From positions 434,001 through 498,000 of the forward strand of contig JAFAGI010000012.1 in the NCBI GenBank assembly GCA_023422835.1: 64,000 nt of DNA, read 5' to 3'. The DNA comes from Bacteroidota bacterium (GTDB lineage Bacteria; Bacteroidota; Bacteroidia; Chitinophagales; Chitinophagaceae). The notes beneath the pieces were generated by a model. It had not been told where the DNA came from. It was given only the letters and a program-made list of their open reading frames with translations, and made no database searches. The position numbers were made by a program, and so were the translations under genes. Shown here in pieces: positions 35,193 to 45,082 of the stretch. Each line of letters starts with the position of its first letter. The stretch's first letter is position 1.

Positions 35193-35201
35193 TTTGCTAA
35201 A

Positions 35202-35425
35202 CTACTTGTACACAAATTCCATTGCACTCTTTCCAGATGCCGTTTCGCCAAAACCGTTAAAGAAGAATCCGGCAGCTTCGGCGTTATCACGCGTATTTTC
35301 AATCTCATCCGCTGTTTTACCTTCCACGGTAAGGTAAAACAGCGGATCTATTGTTGGCGAATGTTCCCTAACTCCTCTGCAATATCAATGATCTCTTGTG
35401 TAATGTTTGAAGTTTCGTATGCCAT
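35202..35425 (-). pseudogene. Frameshifted small gene
   Basis: From ATG at 35425 the frame reads MAYETSNITQEIIDIAEELG and stops at TAG after NIRQQ. Another frame takes over at the same place, reading REHSPTIDPLFYLTVEGKTA, then DEIENTRDNAEAAGFFFNGF, and ending at 35202 after AMEFVYK. The whole is 224 bases, one short of a multiple of three, so a single lost base would explain it (TTAAGG becoming TTAGGG, for instance). The intact protein would be about 74 residues. Its family is not recognised. Programmed recoding is possible but no standard slippery heptamer is seen. Confidence 0.65.
35307..35347. repeat. Perfect 17-bp inverted repeat
   Basis: ATCCGCTGTTTTACCTT (35307-35323) is exactly complementary to AAGGTAAAACAGCGGAT (35331-35347) over the loop CCACGGT. 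In the small gene's direction it begins right after the in-frame TAG stop. No T-run follows, so it is not a normal terminator. Confidence 0.85.
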
Positions 35426-35520
35426 GGCTTATTGTTTTTATAAATTTAGCAAGAAATTTTATTGGAAATAATAAGTTTCAAAGAAATTAATAATGATTTA
35501 ATACCCGCTGGCAATAAATA

Positions 35521-35546
35521 TGCCCGGCAACTTTTGTAACCGGGCA
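35521..35546 (-). terminator. Possible terminator of the giant glucan synthase gene
   Basis: TGCCCGG (35521-35527) pairs with CCGGGCA (35540-35546) 24 bases after the gene's stop. Only a weak T-rich tail follows on the minus strand (ATATTTATT). Confidence 0.55.
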
Positions 35547-35569
35547 CATGAAACTGCTTAATTGAAAAT

Positions 35570-38500
35570 TTATACATGAACTTCTACCTGGTGCGTTTGC
35601 TCATCATTCACCAGTGTGATGTAGTCTGACTGAAGCTCTGCTCCATCTATAATGTACCTCGCGGGTTTGCCGGAATTTGTATTGAATACAGATATCCTGT
35701 ACAAAGTGTTTTCATATTTATAATCAATGCGGAAAGAGTTCCAGTTTTCAGGTACACACGGATCGAAGTAAAGTTTTTCTGCTTTGCGTCTCAATCCGAG
35801 CAGCGACTCAATTATAAACTGGTACATCCACGCCGCAGAACCGGTATACCACGACCAGCCGCCTCTTCCTTCATGCGGTGCCACGCCATAGATATCCGCC
35901 GAGATCACGTAAGGTTCTACCTTGTAGCGCTCTATTTTTTTCTCGGTCTTGCCCAGGTTCACCGGGTTGATGAGTGAGAACAGCTCCCAGGCACGCTGAT
36001 CTTTCAGTTTTGCAAAAGCCATCAGCGACCAGATAGCAGCATGGGTGTATTGCCCGCCGTTTTCACGCACGCCCGGCAAATAGCCCTTGATATAGCCAGG
36101 GTTTGGATTGGCCTTATCAAACGCAGGTGTCAGCAGTTTTATAAAGCCATGCTCTCGGTTTACCAGGTGCTCATTCAAAGATTCCATCGCTTCTGCGGAC
36201 CGTTCCGGAAGGCCCGCGCCTGAAAGCACTGACCAGCTCTGAGAGATGGAGTCTATCTTACACTCTTCATTTTCAGCAGAGCCCAGCGGCGTGCCGTCAT
36301 CAAAGTATGCGCGGCGGTACCACTTGCCATCCCAGGCATGTTTGTTGATATTGTCTTTGAGAATTTCTGCCTGCATCCTGCACTCTTCTGCAAATTCAGG
36401 ATCATCATTCATATGTGCAATATCAATAAATTTAATCAGCACATCGTAGAGGAAGAAGCCGAGCCACACGCTTTCGCCCTTGCCATGCTCGCCCACTTTG
36501 TCCATGCCATCATTCCAGTCGCCGGATCCGATCAGTGGCAGCCCGTGCTTACCGAACTTCAATCCGTAGCGTATGGCGTATACGCAGTGTTTATACAAGG
36601 ATTCGTAATGGTTCAGGAACACCGGCAGGTCGTAATAAGACTCTTCATTGGGCCTTAACAACCTTCCCTCTATGAATGGTACACTTTCACTGAGAATATC
36701 CTTGTCACCTGTGATTTCCACATAGCGTGCGGTTGCATACGGCAGCCACAGATAGTCATCAGAACAGGTAGTACGAACACCTCTTCCCGTTGGCGGGTGC
36801 CACCAGTGCTGCACATCGCCTTCTTTAAACTGGCGCGATGCTGCCCGGAGAATGTGTCCCCTGGAAATGTCTTTGTGATTGTGCATCAGCGACATTACAT
36901 CCTGCAACTGATCCCTGAAGCCGTAAGCGCCACCTGACTGGTAAAAGCCGCTGCGCCCCCAGTACCGGCTTGCAAGCACCTGATAAGTAAGCCAGCCGTT
37001 GGCCAGCACATTCAGCGCTTTATCCGGTGTATTGATCCTGATGTCGTCCAGGATATCTGTCCACTTATCTTTCACTCTTTCAAATGCTGCTTCGCAGGCT
37101 GCCCTGCCTTTAAATTTATCGCAGAGCAATTTTGCTTCGGTGATATTATTGCCTGAACCTAGCCTGAAAACAATAATCTTTTCTTCCTCTTTGTATATAT
37201 TTATTTTAAGCTGAATGGCTGCGCAGGGATCGTAAGCTGCACCTACTCTTCCTGAGAGCTTCGATCTGCGCATGGCTGCCGGCCTTTCAATATTGCCGTT
37301 TCTCCCGATGAATTCCACGCGGTCGCCACTGAAGCTTTTATCGGAACCATCCACATCAAAGAAGTTTACTTTTTCTGCGTAAGTAGTGTTGTATTTATTG
37401 CGAGAGAACATGGCGCCGTTCACATCTTTCTCCGTAATAACGTACATGCCTGTTTTATGCGGGCTGTCTCCCAGTACCCATTGCACAAAGCCGGTAACAG
37501 AAAGTTTCCGGTCTTCGCCTGAATTGTTCTTGATCCTCAGCTCAAAAAACTTCACACTTTCTTCCGCATCTACAAACACTTTCATAGTGGTGTATATATT
37601 GCCTTCCACGTGTTCAAATACAGAGTATCCGAAGCCATGCCTTGTAAGGTATGGATATTTGCTTGTTTTCGGGTAAGGCATCGGCGACCAAAACCTGGCT
37701 GTTTCTTCATCGCGGATAAAGAAAGCTTCACCCGCGCGCTCGCCTACCGGGTCGTTGTACCAAGGTGTAAGCCTGTATTCATGCGCATTATCTACCCATG
37801 TGTATGCCGATCCGCTCTGGGTAACTACTGTACCGATCTTTTCATTGGCAATCAGGTTGCTCCAGGGCGCAGGTGTGGTTTTTTCGGGTGTAGTTAATAT
37901 TACGTACTCCTTTCCGTCACTGGTATAGCCGCCTACCGAATTATTGAAAATAAGATCATCAGGCAGCACCAGTTTTTGTTTTGGAAGCGTCTCTCCCAAC
38001 ACAGAATACACAGGCTGAATGGCTGCCGGCATTGCCTTTGAAAGCACTTTTTTATTTACCTGCTCAGACAGGCTTCCTGCCGCACCGTCAAAGATCACTC
38101 TGGCTACAGTCTGGAACAATATTCTGTCTTCATTGGAAATCTGGTCGCTGGTTCTTACGTAGATCCTTCCCGGCCTTTCATTGATATACACGCTACTCAT
38201 GGCTGCAATGTAGTTTTGAATCTCGTCCTGTAACTCCTGGCGGTAGCTGCCGTAATCTTCATTCCAGATAACGAGGTCTACGGACAAGCCTTTCAGGTGC
38301 CAGTACATATGCGCCTTGATTAGGTATTTAGTAAGCTCGAGCTCTTCGTTGTTCTGTATTTTCAACAATACGATCGGGAGGTCGCCCGAGATGGCATAGC
38401 CCCACAAGCTCGACTGGCCGCGATTATTGCTCTTGATAATATTGGAATCTGCGCGGTAGCTTGGGTTGTTGTAAATAATGGAGCTTGCTATCCTGTTGAA

Positions 38501-41500
38501 CAATTGCGCGTCTGCTTCCGCAGCATTGATCTGGCGGAGCAACACCTGGCTGTGTGTCCAGGAAAGTTCAAATGCCCTGTTCTTAAGGTATTTATCCTGG
38601 TATTTACTCATGAGGCCTTCACAGATCTCTTCTGTATGCGCGATGCCTATTACCAGGTCAAAAGATGCAGTTTGGTTGGGCTTCAGCGATATACGGTAGC
38701 GTATAGCCACGATAGGATCCAGCACAGAACCCTGCATACCTGATAATGCAACATTCTTTTCAAGCACTTCCGGCTTCTGTACAGAATAACCGCGGCCTAT
38801 GAATTTCATGCGATCGGTTTCGTAAGAAACTGCGTCTATTTCCACGCCGCTTACAGACATCTGGTGAAACATCCACGGCGGGGTTTCATTATTTGACCTG
38901 GCGCGCCTGGTACACATGATGGCAGACTTAGCCGGAACGATCCTTGTTTGTACAAACAAGTTGCTGAACGCAGGATGTGCTTCATCGGCAGCCTGCGGCG
39001 CAAGAACTACTTCTGCATAGCTGGTGATCTCAATAGTTTTTTTGGAAGAATTACGGTTGGTGATCCTTACCCTTCGCATTTCAATATCATCTTCAGGAGA
39101 AACCACTGCTTCAGTTTTTACCTCAAAACCATTATCATTTCTTCTGAACTCTACGTGTCCCTTGGAAAAGATGGTCTCATAATCTTTACTTTCTACCTGT
39201 GTAGGCTGGTGGGTATTTGACCAGTATTTTCCTGTTTCCACATCTTTGATATAGCAGAACAAACCCCAGTTGTCAAGAGTGGTATCCTCTCTCCAGCGTG
39301 TAATGGCAATATTGTTCCACCTGCTGTAACCTCCGCCCGCATTGGTCAGCATCATCTGGTATTTACCGTTAGACAATAATTGTATATCGGGAATGATGGT
39401 ATTGGGCGTATTGTTGATCCTCATCTGCGGCTCCGGTGTGGAAGTGATAAGGTCTGACAGTTGGGCATCCTGTGTATAGTAGTTTGAAACACGCGGTATT
39501 CTTTCCTGCAACAGCAGTATGGTTGACTGAAACTGCGGGTCTTCGCGGAAGCGCATCTGCATTTTTTTATCTAATAAAATATAAGCCAATGCCAGCAATC
39601 CCATACCCTGGTGGTGCACCATGAACGACCGAATGATCTCATAGCTTTGCTTGCGCGGCAAGCGTGATGCGGTATAATCAATGGCTTCAAAGAAACCATA
39701 GCGACCTTCAAAGCCTTTTTTAGACATTAACCGCAGGTTGTCGCACGATTCCTTCGGCGCTACCATCAGAGCAAGCATAGTGGCATACGGTGCAATCACC
39801 AGGTCCTCTCCCAGGCCGCGTTTCAGGCCCATACCCGGTACGCCAAATGCCCTGTACTGGTAGTTAAGATTAGCATCTACCATGTTATAGCCGGATTCTG
39901 ATACACCCCAAGGAATACCGTTTTGCTTGCCATACTCAATCTGCCGCTCAACCATAGCTTTTGAAGTCTGATCAATGAGCGTATTGGGGTAAGTAGGCAT
40001 TACCAGTTGTGGCATCAGGTATTCAAACATTGAGCCGCTCCAGGAAAGCAACACCGGCGCCTTGTCGCCCATGGTGAGCAGTCTGCCAAGCGCGAACCAG
40101 CTTTGCTGGGGTATACGCCCCTGTGCGATTGCTACGTAAATTGCGAGCCTCGCTTCTGATGCAAGCAGATCGTAATAGCTGGCATCTTTGCGGTGCTCAC
40201 TTACGTTGTAGCCAATGTGCAACAACTTTTTATCACGGTCGTAAAGAAAATCATATTCAACATCTACAAACAAATTGCATTGCCTGCTCAGTTTATCTAT
40301 ACGTGTGATGAGCTCCGTTGCTGTTCGGCTTGCGTTCGATATTTTTTGTTTTACATCAAGCAATATTTCTTTCTCTTTGAGATCGGCTGTTGTTTTCATT
40401 ACCTGGTCCAGCACGGGATAAGCACGTTCTGTATACGTAGCGAGGTCTTTAAAAGTAGGCACTTCATTGAGGAATGCCAGCTCTGTATGCTTCTCATGCA
40501 ATGGCAGGTGTATAATCCATGGCATGTAAAACTCAAGCTCAGCGCGGATATCCTGCAATTGCTTCTCGAGTTTTTGCATCCATACTGCACCTACGTTTTG
40601 CTGTATCACCTGGAACTTATTAATATGCTCTTTGGAAATTTCTTCAAAGTGCGCAAGCGCTACCAGGACTTCACTGATCTGCACCGGTGTTTTCTCATAA
40701 AATTCACGGATGTCTGCCTTGAATCTGTTTAAGGATGCCTGCTCCAGGGTACCGAGTTCGCTTTGCATCACTGCAATGGTATCCAGCAATCCGTTAAATA
40801 GCTTGTTGTCTATAACTTTATCTGCCGGTATATCCAAAAGGCCCTGGCGCAGGGTAAGCAGATGGCCGGATAAGTTTCCGCTGTCTACCGTAGACACGTA
40901 CAAAGGATAAAGAGGCTCTAAGGTTTGGGTATCGTACCAGTTATAAAAATGGCCGCCGTAACGCTCCATTTTCGTCATTGTCTCTATTGTTCTTTCGGTA
41001 GACTTTATCAATTGCCCTGCAGTGATGTAGCCGAAGTCATAAGCCGACAGCGATGACAACAAACTCATACCAATGTTGGTTGGCGAGGTTCTGTGCGCAA
41101 TGGCTTCCTTAGGGTGTTGCTGGTAGTTGTCCGGCGGCAGCCAATTGTCTTCTTCAGTAACAAAAGTTTCAAAGAACAGCCAGGTTTTGCGAGCCAGAGC
41201 ACGAAGGTAGATGGTATCTTCCGCAGACAATTCTGCTATTTTTTTCTCGCGCGGCTTGCTAAGCCACCATACCATATACGGGCTGGAGATCCATAGGAGC
41301 GTTATAGGAATAGCAGTGACCAACGCTGCCGGCACATACACGGAAAGATACACAAGTAGCGCAATTGAAATTACAGGCGATATCCACATAAACCTGAAGG
41401 CATCCACAACAGAGCCGTTTGACTTAAACTGCTGACTTGCTGAAGGAGTCCACTCCAACAACTTTCTTTTAGAAATAATCATCCTCCAAAGCGCCTTAAC

Positions 41501-44287
41501 AATGGCATCCAGGTTGTTGAAGGCTTCGAACGGAAGCACCGCAAAATTGAAAACAAAATGTGTAAGCCCGGTAATGAAATTACGTGTAACATCATACAGG
41601 TGAAACTTCAGGTTTACCTCTTTTGATTTATGAAAAAAATGCCATACGGAGCTGGTAATATTCGGCAAGAATAAAACACCGATAACAATTAACGGCCAAA
41701 TATTTTTCTTGGGTAAAAGTGTCCATCCCAACATCATCAGCAACAACAACGCCATGGGCACGAGGCTGCGGCGAAGATTATCTATTATCTTCCATCTGGA
41801 TAGAGAAGACAAATAAGTTTTTTTCAGCTTACCTGCTTTGTTGGGTGCAAAAGGCAATGCCCACGCTGCAATCTGCCAGTCGCCGCGGATCCAGCGGTGC
41901 CGGCGGTTTACATCCGCTGCATAGGTAGAGGGATACTCTTCATAGAGCTCCACATCTGTAAGATAACCAGAACGGATATAATTGCCTTCCAAAAGATCAT
42001 GGCTGAGAATGCGGTTGTCAGGAAATCTTTCGCCCAGCACTTTTTCAAAAACTTCCAGGTCATAAATTCCTTTCCCCACGAAAGACCCTTCGCGGAACAG
42101 ATCCTGGTATACATCTGACACTACCCTCGTGTACGGATCCAGGCCTGAATCGTTGCCATGCATCCTTTTGTAGTAAGAGCTCTTTTCACCCGGCAGGCTC
42201 ACAGCTACACGTGGCTGTAGAATGCCGTATCCTTCCACAACGCGGTTCCATTTTTTATGGAGCATAGGAATGTTTAAAGGGTGTGCCATAGCGCCAACGA
42301 ACTGCCTTGCTGTTTCGCGCGGCAACTGTGTATCCACATCCAGGGTGATAACATATTTTATTTTCCCAAGTTTGGATATATCGCTAACGATAAGCGAGAA
42401 GGGCTCTGTTTTGGAGTTATCAAGCAGCAAATTGTTCAGCGCCGAAAGCTTGCCTCTCTTTCTCTCTTCGCCCATCCACTTTTTTTCGCGCGGGTTCCAC
42501 TTACGCGGGCGGTGAAACAGATAAAAAATATCTTTTGAAGTTTTCTTGTATTTTTCATTCAGCAGTTCTATCTGCTGTTTTGCATAGGCAGTAAGCTGCT
42601 GGTCGTCAGGCATGGTTTCAGCGGCTGCATCCGGAAAATCTGTAAGTAAAGCATAATAAAGATTATCATCTGAGTTGCCCAGGTACCTTACCTCCATATC
42701 TTCTATCAACCCGTCTATGATGCTTGTGCTTCCCAGCATACAGGGCACTACAACCATGGTCCTGTTTGATGTGGGTATATCACCGGAATAGTCCATCTTA
42801 GGCAATGGCGAAGGGCGCACGATGATAGTTGACAACCAGTTGACCACTGACATAACAAACTGGCTGAATGCACCCCAGCTTATGATGCCTGCAAATAATA
42901 CCAGCCAGGTATCTATACCGCGGTTGTATAAAAACAAGCTTACACAAAATGCCAGGAATAAAGACAGCAATACGATAGATCCTATATAAATGATCAATCG
43001 CTGCCTGCCTGTTGCTAGCTTAAGTTTATCATTAAAGGTCATGCGCATGTGTATCTCTTGTTGGAGTTCAGCGCGGCCTTTTTTATCTAATAAGAAATAA
43101 CCTACATGGCATTTACGGGGATGCTCGTTTTTAATCGCGTTGTTTTTAGCCATGTTAATGGCCTTCTCCGCAATAGCGGCCTCTGAAAAATCACTGCGCC
43201 TGGCAAAGTGCTCAATTACGTGGCGGTAATTGTCGCGGGTAGAAAAGTCCATGTTGCCGTACACGCCGTTGATATCCTGCTGCAGTATTTTATCTACGGT
43301 GCTTACGCTTTCAACAAAATCTTTCCATTCAGTTTCTTTCAGGATGCGTATACTTTCAATGGTATTGCGCATAGTTACCTGATCGGTTGCCTGCCTCTGG
43401 CTTTCGAAGTTTAAAAGCTCACTGCTGGTGTGGCCCTGGTCTACCAGTTGCTGTTCTATCCAGGTAAGCGGGATGGCTACTGCTGCACCGCGCCCCTGCA
43501 GCCTGCGGAAAAATTCGGTTACGAAAGCGCTGGTAAGGTTGATCTTTGATTTGGCCATATCCGCGATCACCAATATTACATCACGCTGATTTTTTTCTGC
43601 TTTTTGCAATACAGAATCCGCCCAATGGTTGGCAAGGTTTTTATCGATACGGTCCATAGCCAGGCGGTTGGCAAGGCGCCTTAAATTTTCTATCAACGCA
43701 ATACGCAGCATAATAGGCAAGGCCCATAATTCACCAATGGTAAGAGGCGTAACAGACTGGTAGGCATTAATAAAACTCACCACATTGGCTAAATCTATCC
43801 TTCCATCGGTATGGGAAATGATCTCCAGTGCAATATCATAAACCCGCGGAAGACCTGCAGAACCACCCTTGCTAAGGTGCGGCAGGTTTCGGTTGTATTC
43901 TTTGGGAAGGTGTTTTTTACTGATGGATATCTGCTCATCTATCAGGTAATAATTGTCTAAGTACCACTCGGCTGCCGGCACAATAGGCATGTTGGCTGTA
44001 ACTGAATCTGCCAGAAGTCCACGCACCGTTTCAAGGGTATCTTCATTATCGCCCAGCCTTTTGAGAATGGTATCGCTGGCAGTTGCGGTATCTATGGAAT
44101 GTGATTGTGCAATCCTTACGCCGTGCACTTCCATCTGCCTGGCGCTGTAAAGTTCAAAACGTTGTGTATCCAGGGTTTTTCCTTTGCCTTTGCGTTGAAT
44201 ATCTTTCTCATACTGACTGCGCAAACGCATTAATTTATCATAACTACTCTCAGCAATAATCTTCATTATGTTTTTTTTACTTTCCAT
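35570..44287 (-). CDS. Cyclic beta-1,2-glucan synthase-like protein (GT84-GH94)
   Basis: A 2905-residue membrane enzyme. The order is an N-terminal helical region (1-410), membrane helices (about 430-495), a GT84 glycosyltransferase domain with VITLDVDTQLPRETA (about 640-655) and RRHRWIRGDWQ, more membrane helices (about 830-1000), a glycoamylase-like domain (about 1340-1560), and two carbohydrate-binding/GH94 modules ending in a catalytic region with GSGDWNDGMDKVGE near residue 2594. This is the plan of NdvB/Cgs, which polymerises UDP-glucose into beta-1,2-glucan and closes the ring by phosphorolysis. Such glucans act in osmoadaptation or host contact in Rhizobiales. The sequence is intact with no frameshift. 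An unknown 220-residue protein is encoded 48 bases upstream on the same strand. Confidence 0.9.
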   Translation of the reverse strand: MESKKNIMKIIAESSYDKLMRLRSQYEKDIQRKGKGKTLDTQRFELYSARQMEVHGVRIAQSHSIDTATASDTILKRLGDNEDTLETVRGLLADSVTANMPIVPAAEWYLDNYYLIDEQISISKKHLPKEYNRNLPHLSKGGSAGLPRVYDIALEIISHTDGRIDLANVVSFINAYQSVTPLTIGELWALPIMLRIALIENLRRLANRLAMDRIDKNLANHWADSVLQKAEKNQRDVILVIADMAKSKINLTSAFVTEFFRRLQGRGAAVAIPLTWIEQQLVDQGHTSSELLNFESQRQATDQVTMRNTIESIRILKETEWKDFVESVSTVDKILQQDINGVYGNMDFSTRDNYRHVIEHFARRSDFSEAAIAEKAINMAKNNAIKNEHPRKCHVGYFLLDKKGRAELQQEIHMRMTFNDKLKLATGRQRLIIYIGSIVLLSLFLAFCVSLFLYNRGIDTWLVLFAGIISWGAFSQFVMSVVNWLSTIIVRPSPLPKMDYSGDIPTSNRTMVVVPCMLGSTSIIDGLIEDMEVRYLGNSDDNLYYALLTDFPDAAAETMPDDQQLTAYAKQQIELLNEKYKKTSKDIFYLFHRPRKWNPREKKWMGEERKRGKLSALNNLLLDNSKTEPFSLIVSDISKLGKIKYVITLDVDTQLPRETARQFVGAMAHPLNIPMLHKKWNRVVEGYGILQPRVAVSLPGEKSSYYKRMHGNDSGLDPYTRVVSDVYQDLFREGSFVGKGIYDLEVFEKVLGERFPDNRILSHDLLEGNYIRSGYLTDVELYEEYPSTYAADVNRRHRWIRGDWQIAAWALPFAPNKAGKLKKTYLSSLSRWKIIDNLRRSLVPMALLLLMMLGWTLLPKKNIWPLIVIGVLFLPNITSSVWHFFHKSKEVNLKFHLYDVTRNFITGLTHFVFNFAVLPFEAFNNLDAIVKALWRMIISKRKLLEWTPSASQQFKSNGSVVDAFRFMWISPVISIALLVYLSVYVPAALVTAIPITLLWISSPYMVWWLSKPREKKIAELSAEDTIYLRALARKTWLFFETFVTEEDNWLPPDNYQQHPKEAIAHRTSPTNIGMSLLSSLSAYDFGYITAGQLIKSTERTIETMTKMERYGGHFYNWYDTQTLEPLYPLYVSTVDSGNLSGHLLTLRQGLLDIPADKVIDNKLFNGLLDTIAVMQSELGTLEQASLNRFKADIREFYEKTPVQISEVLVALAHFEEISKEHINKFQVIQQNVGAVWMQKLEKQLQDIRAELEFYMPWIIHLPLHEKHTELAFLNEVPTFKDLATYTERAYPVLDQVMKTTADLKEKEILLDVKQKISNASRTATELITRIDKLSRQCNLFVDVEYDFLYDRDKKLLHIGYNVSEHRKDASYYDLLASEARLAIYVAIAQGRIPQQSWFALGRLLTMGDKAPVLLSWSGSMFEYLMPQLVMPTYPNTLIDQTSKAMVERQIEYGKQNGIPWGVSESGYNMVDANLNYQYRAFGVPGMGLKRGLGEDLVIAPYATMLALMVAPKESCDNLRLMSKKGFEGRYGFFEAIDYTASRLPRKQSYEIIRSFMVHHQGMGLLALAYILLDKKMQMRFREDPQFQSTILLLQERIPRVSNYYTQDAQLSDLITSTPEPQMRINNTPNTIIPDIQLLSNGKYQMMLTNAGGGYSRWNNIAITRWREDTTLDNWGLFCYIKDVETGKYWSNTHQPTQVESKDYETIFSKGHVEFRRNDNGFEVKTEAVVSPEDDIEMRRVRITNRNSSKKTIEITSYAEVVLAPQAADEAHPAFSNLFVQTRIVPAKSAIMCTRRARSNNETPPWMFHQMSVSGVEIDAVSYETDRMKFIGRGYSVQKPEVLEKNVALSGMQGSVLDPIVAIRYRISLKPNQTASFDLVIGIAHTEEICEGLMSKYQDKYLKNRAFELSWTHSQVLLRQINAAEADAQLFNRIASSIIYNNPSYRADSNIIKSNNRGQSSLWGYAISGDLPIVLLKIQNNEELELTKYLIKAHMYWHLKGLSVDLVIWNEDYGSYRQELQDEIQNYIAAMSSVYINERPGRIYVRTSDQISNEDRILFQTVARVIFDGAAGSLSEQVNKKVLSKAMPAAIQPVYSVLGETLPKQKLVLPDDLIFNNSVGGYTSDGKEYVILTTPEKTTPAPWSNLIANEKIGTVVTQSGSAYTWVDNAHEYRLTPWYNDPVGERAGEAFFIRDEETARFWSPMPYPKTSKYPYLTRHGFGYSVFEHVEGNIYTTMKVFVDAEESVKFFELRIKNNSGEDRKLSVTGFVQWVLGDSPHKTGMYVITEKDVNGAMFSRNKYNTTYAEKVNFFDVDGSDKSFSGDRVEFIGRNGNIERPAAMRRSKLSGRVGAAYDPCAAIQLKINIYKEEEKIIVFRLGSGNNITEAKLLCDKFKGRAACEAAFERVKDKWTDILDDIRINTPDKALNVLANGWLTYQVLASRYWGRSGFYQSGGAYGFRDQLQDVMSLMHNHKDISRGHILRAASRQFKEGDVQHWWHPPTGRGVRTTCSDDYLWLPYATARYVEITGDKDILSESVPFIEGRLLRPNEESYYDLPVFLNHYESLYKHCVYAIRYGLKFGKHGLPLIGSGDWNDGMDKVGEHGKGESVWLGFFLYDVLIKFIDIAHMNDDPEFAEECRMQAEILKDNINKHAWDGKWYRRAYFDDGTPLGSAENEECKIDSISQSWSVLSGAGLPERSAEAMESLNEHLVNREHGFIKLLTPAFDKANPNPGYIKGYLPGVRENGGQYTHAAIWSLMAFAKLKDQRAWELFSLINPVNLGKTEKKIERYKVEPYVISADIYGVAPHEGRGGWSWYTGSAAWMYQFIIESLLGLRRKAEKLYFDPCVPENWNSFRIDYKYENTLYRISVFNTNSGKPARYIIDGAELQSDYITLVNDEQTHQVEVHV

Positions 44288-44335
44288 ACTATCTGCACTA
44301 AATTTCTATGTTGTTTTTTGTATTTTTAATGCCGG

Positions 44336-44998
44336 TTATTTCCACTCTTCGTTGAGCAGGCAGGCCGATATAAAATTTCTTTTCTGGGCAATAGTAATAT
44401 CTGCACGCATGCTCTTCTTCCATTCTTCTACTTTGCCGAAAAATTTTTCTTTGGTAAAGCCTTCCTGGGTAAACACTTCTTCCAGCTCTTTAATGTCTTT
44501 ATCTGTATAGCCAAAGTCAAGGCGCAGGTATTCTTTCAGGTCTTCAAATTTGCGTGACGGGCTTTTAGCTTTAATGGCTTCAGGCTCCAGGTCTTCATGT
44601 ATGGCGCTTACTTTCTTTATGGAAATGGTCAACAATATTTCATTATGCTTCTCTTCGTTGAAAGGCTTATCTGTGGCGAGGCAGTAAAGCTCTTTGGAAG
44701 GCGCCGGTGTAATGAGCTCTGAACTCAAAAGCTCTTTAATGGCTTTGGATATCTTATCGTTGTTTTTAATATTGAGCGCCGCTGCGATCTCTGCTTCTTT
44801 GAGTATTACGTAGTCATCGAGCTTTGTTGCTGTCTGCGCATAGTTGTAAATTTTTACTGCAAGAGATGAGACACCGAAAATATTTTTCAGCAGGGAAAAA
44901 TATTCATCTTTAAACGCTGCATCAGAAAAAACATTTACCTGTTTCTCTAAGAGATAAGCTCCTGCATCCAACGATTTTTTGATTGATTTCTTGCTCAT
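44336..44998 (-). CDS. Unknown protein upstream of glucan synthase
   Basis: A 220-residue cytosolic protein with no recognised family. It is predominantly helical and charged, with a possible winged-helix-like middle (EIAAALNIKNNDKISKAIKELLSSELI, about 88-114) that resembles a DNA-binding recognition helix pattern. The C-terminus (FEDLKEYLRLDFGYTDKDIKELEEVF) is helical. It lies 48 bases upstream of the giant glucan synthase gene, same strand, and so may regulate or accompany it. Confidence 0.65.
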   Translation of the reverse strand: MSKKSIKKSLDAGAYLLEKQVNVFSDAAFKDEYFSLLKNIFGVSSLAVKIYNYAQTATKLDDYVILKEAEIAAALNIKNNDKISKAIKELLSSELITPAPSKELYCLATDKPFNEEKHNEILLTISIKKVSAIHEDLEPEAIKAKSPSRKFEDLKEYLRLDFGYTDKDIKELEEVFTQEGFTKEKFFGKVEEWKKSMRADITIAQKRNFISACLLNEEWK

Positions 44999-45082
44999 TT
45001 ATTCGATCCTATTTTTTTAAAATGCACCAGCCCGAATGCCGTAAATATACAACATAATCGAATGGCTTTCAAGATGTTTTTT

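Noticed and set aside
35307..35347. 17-bp palindrome as a terminator
   Set aside because: No T-run on either side, and it lies inside a coding frame of the small gene rather than after it.
35321..35425. Classical -1 programmed frameshift
   Set aside because: The joint contains AGGGAAC, which does not fit the X-XXY-YYZ slippery pattern, so a mutation is the simpler reading.
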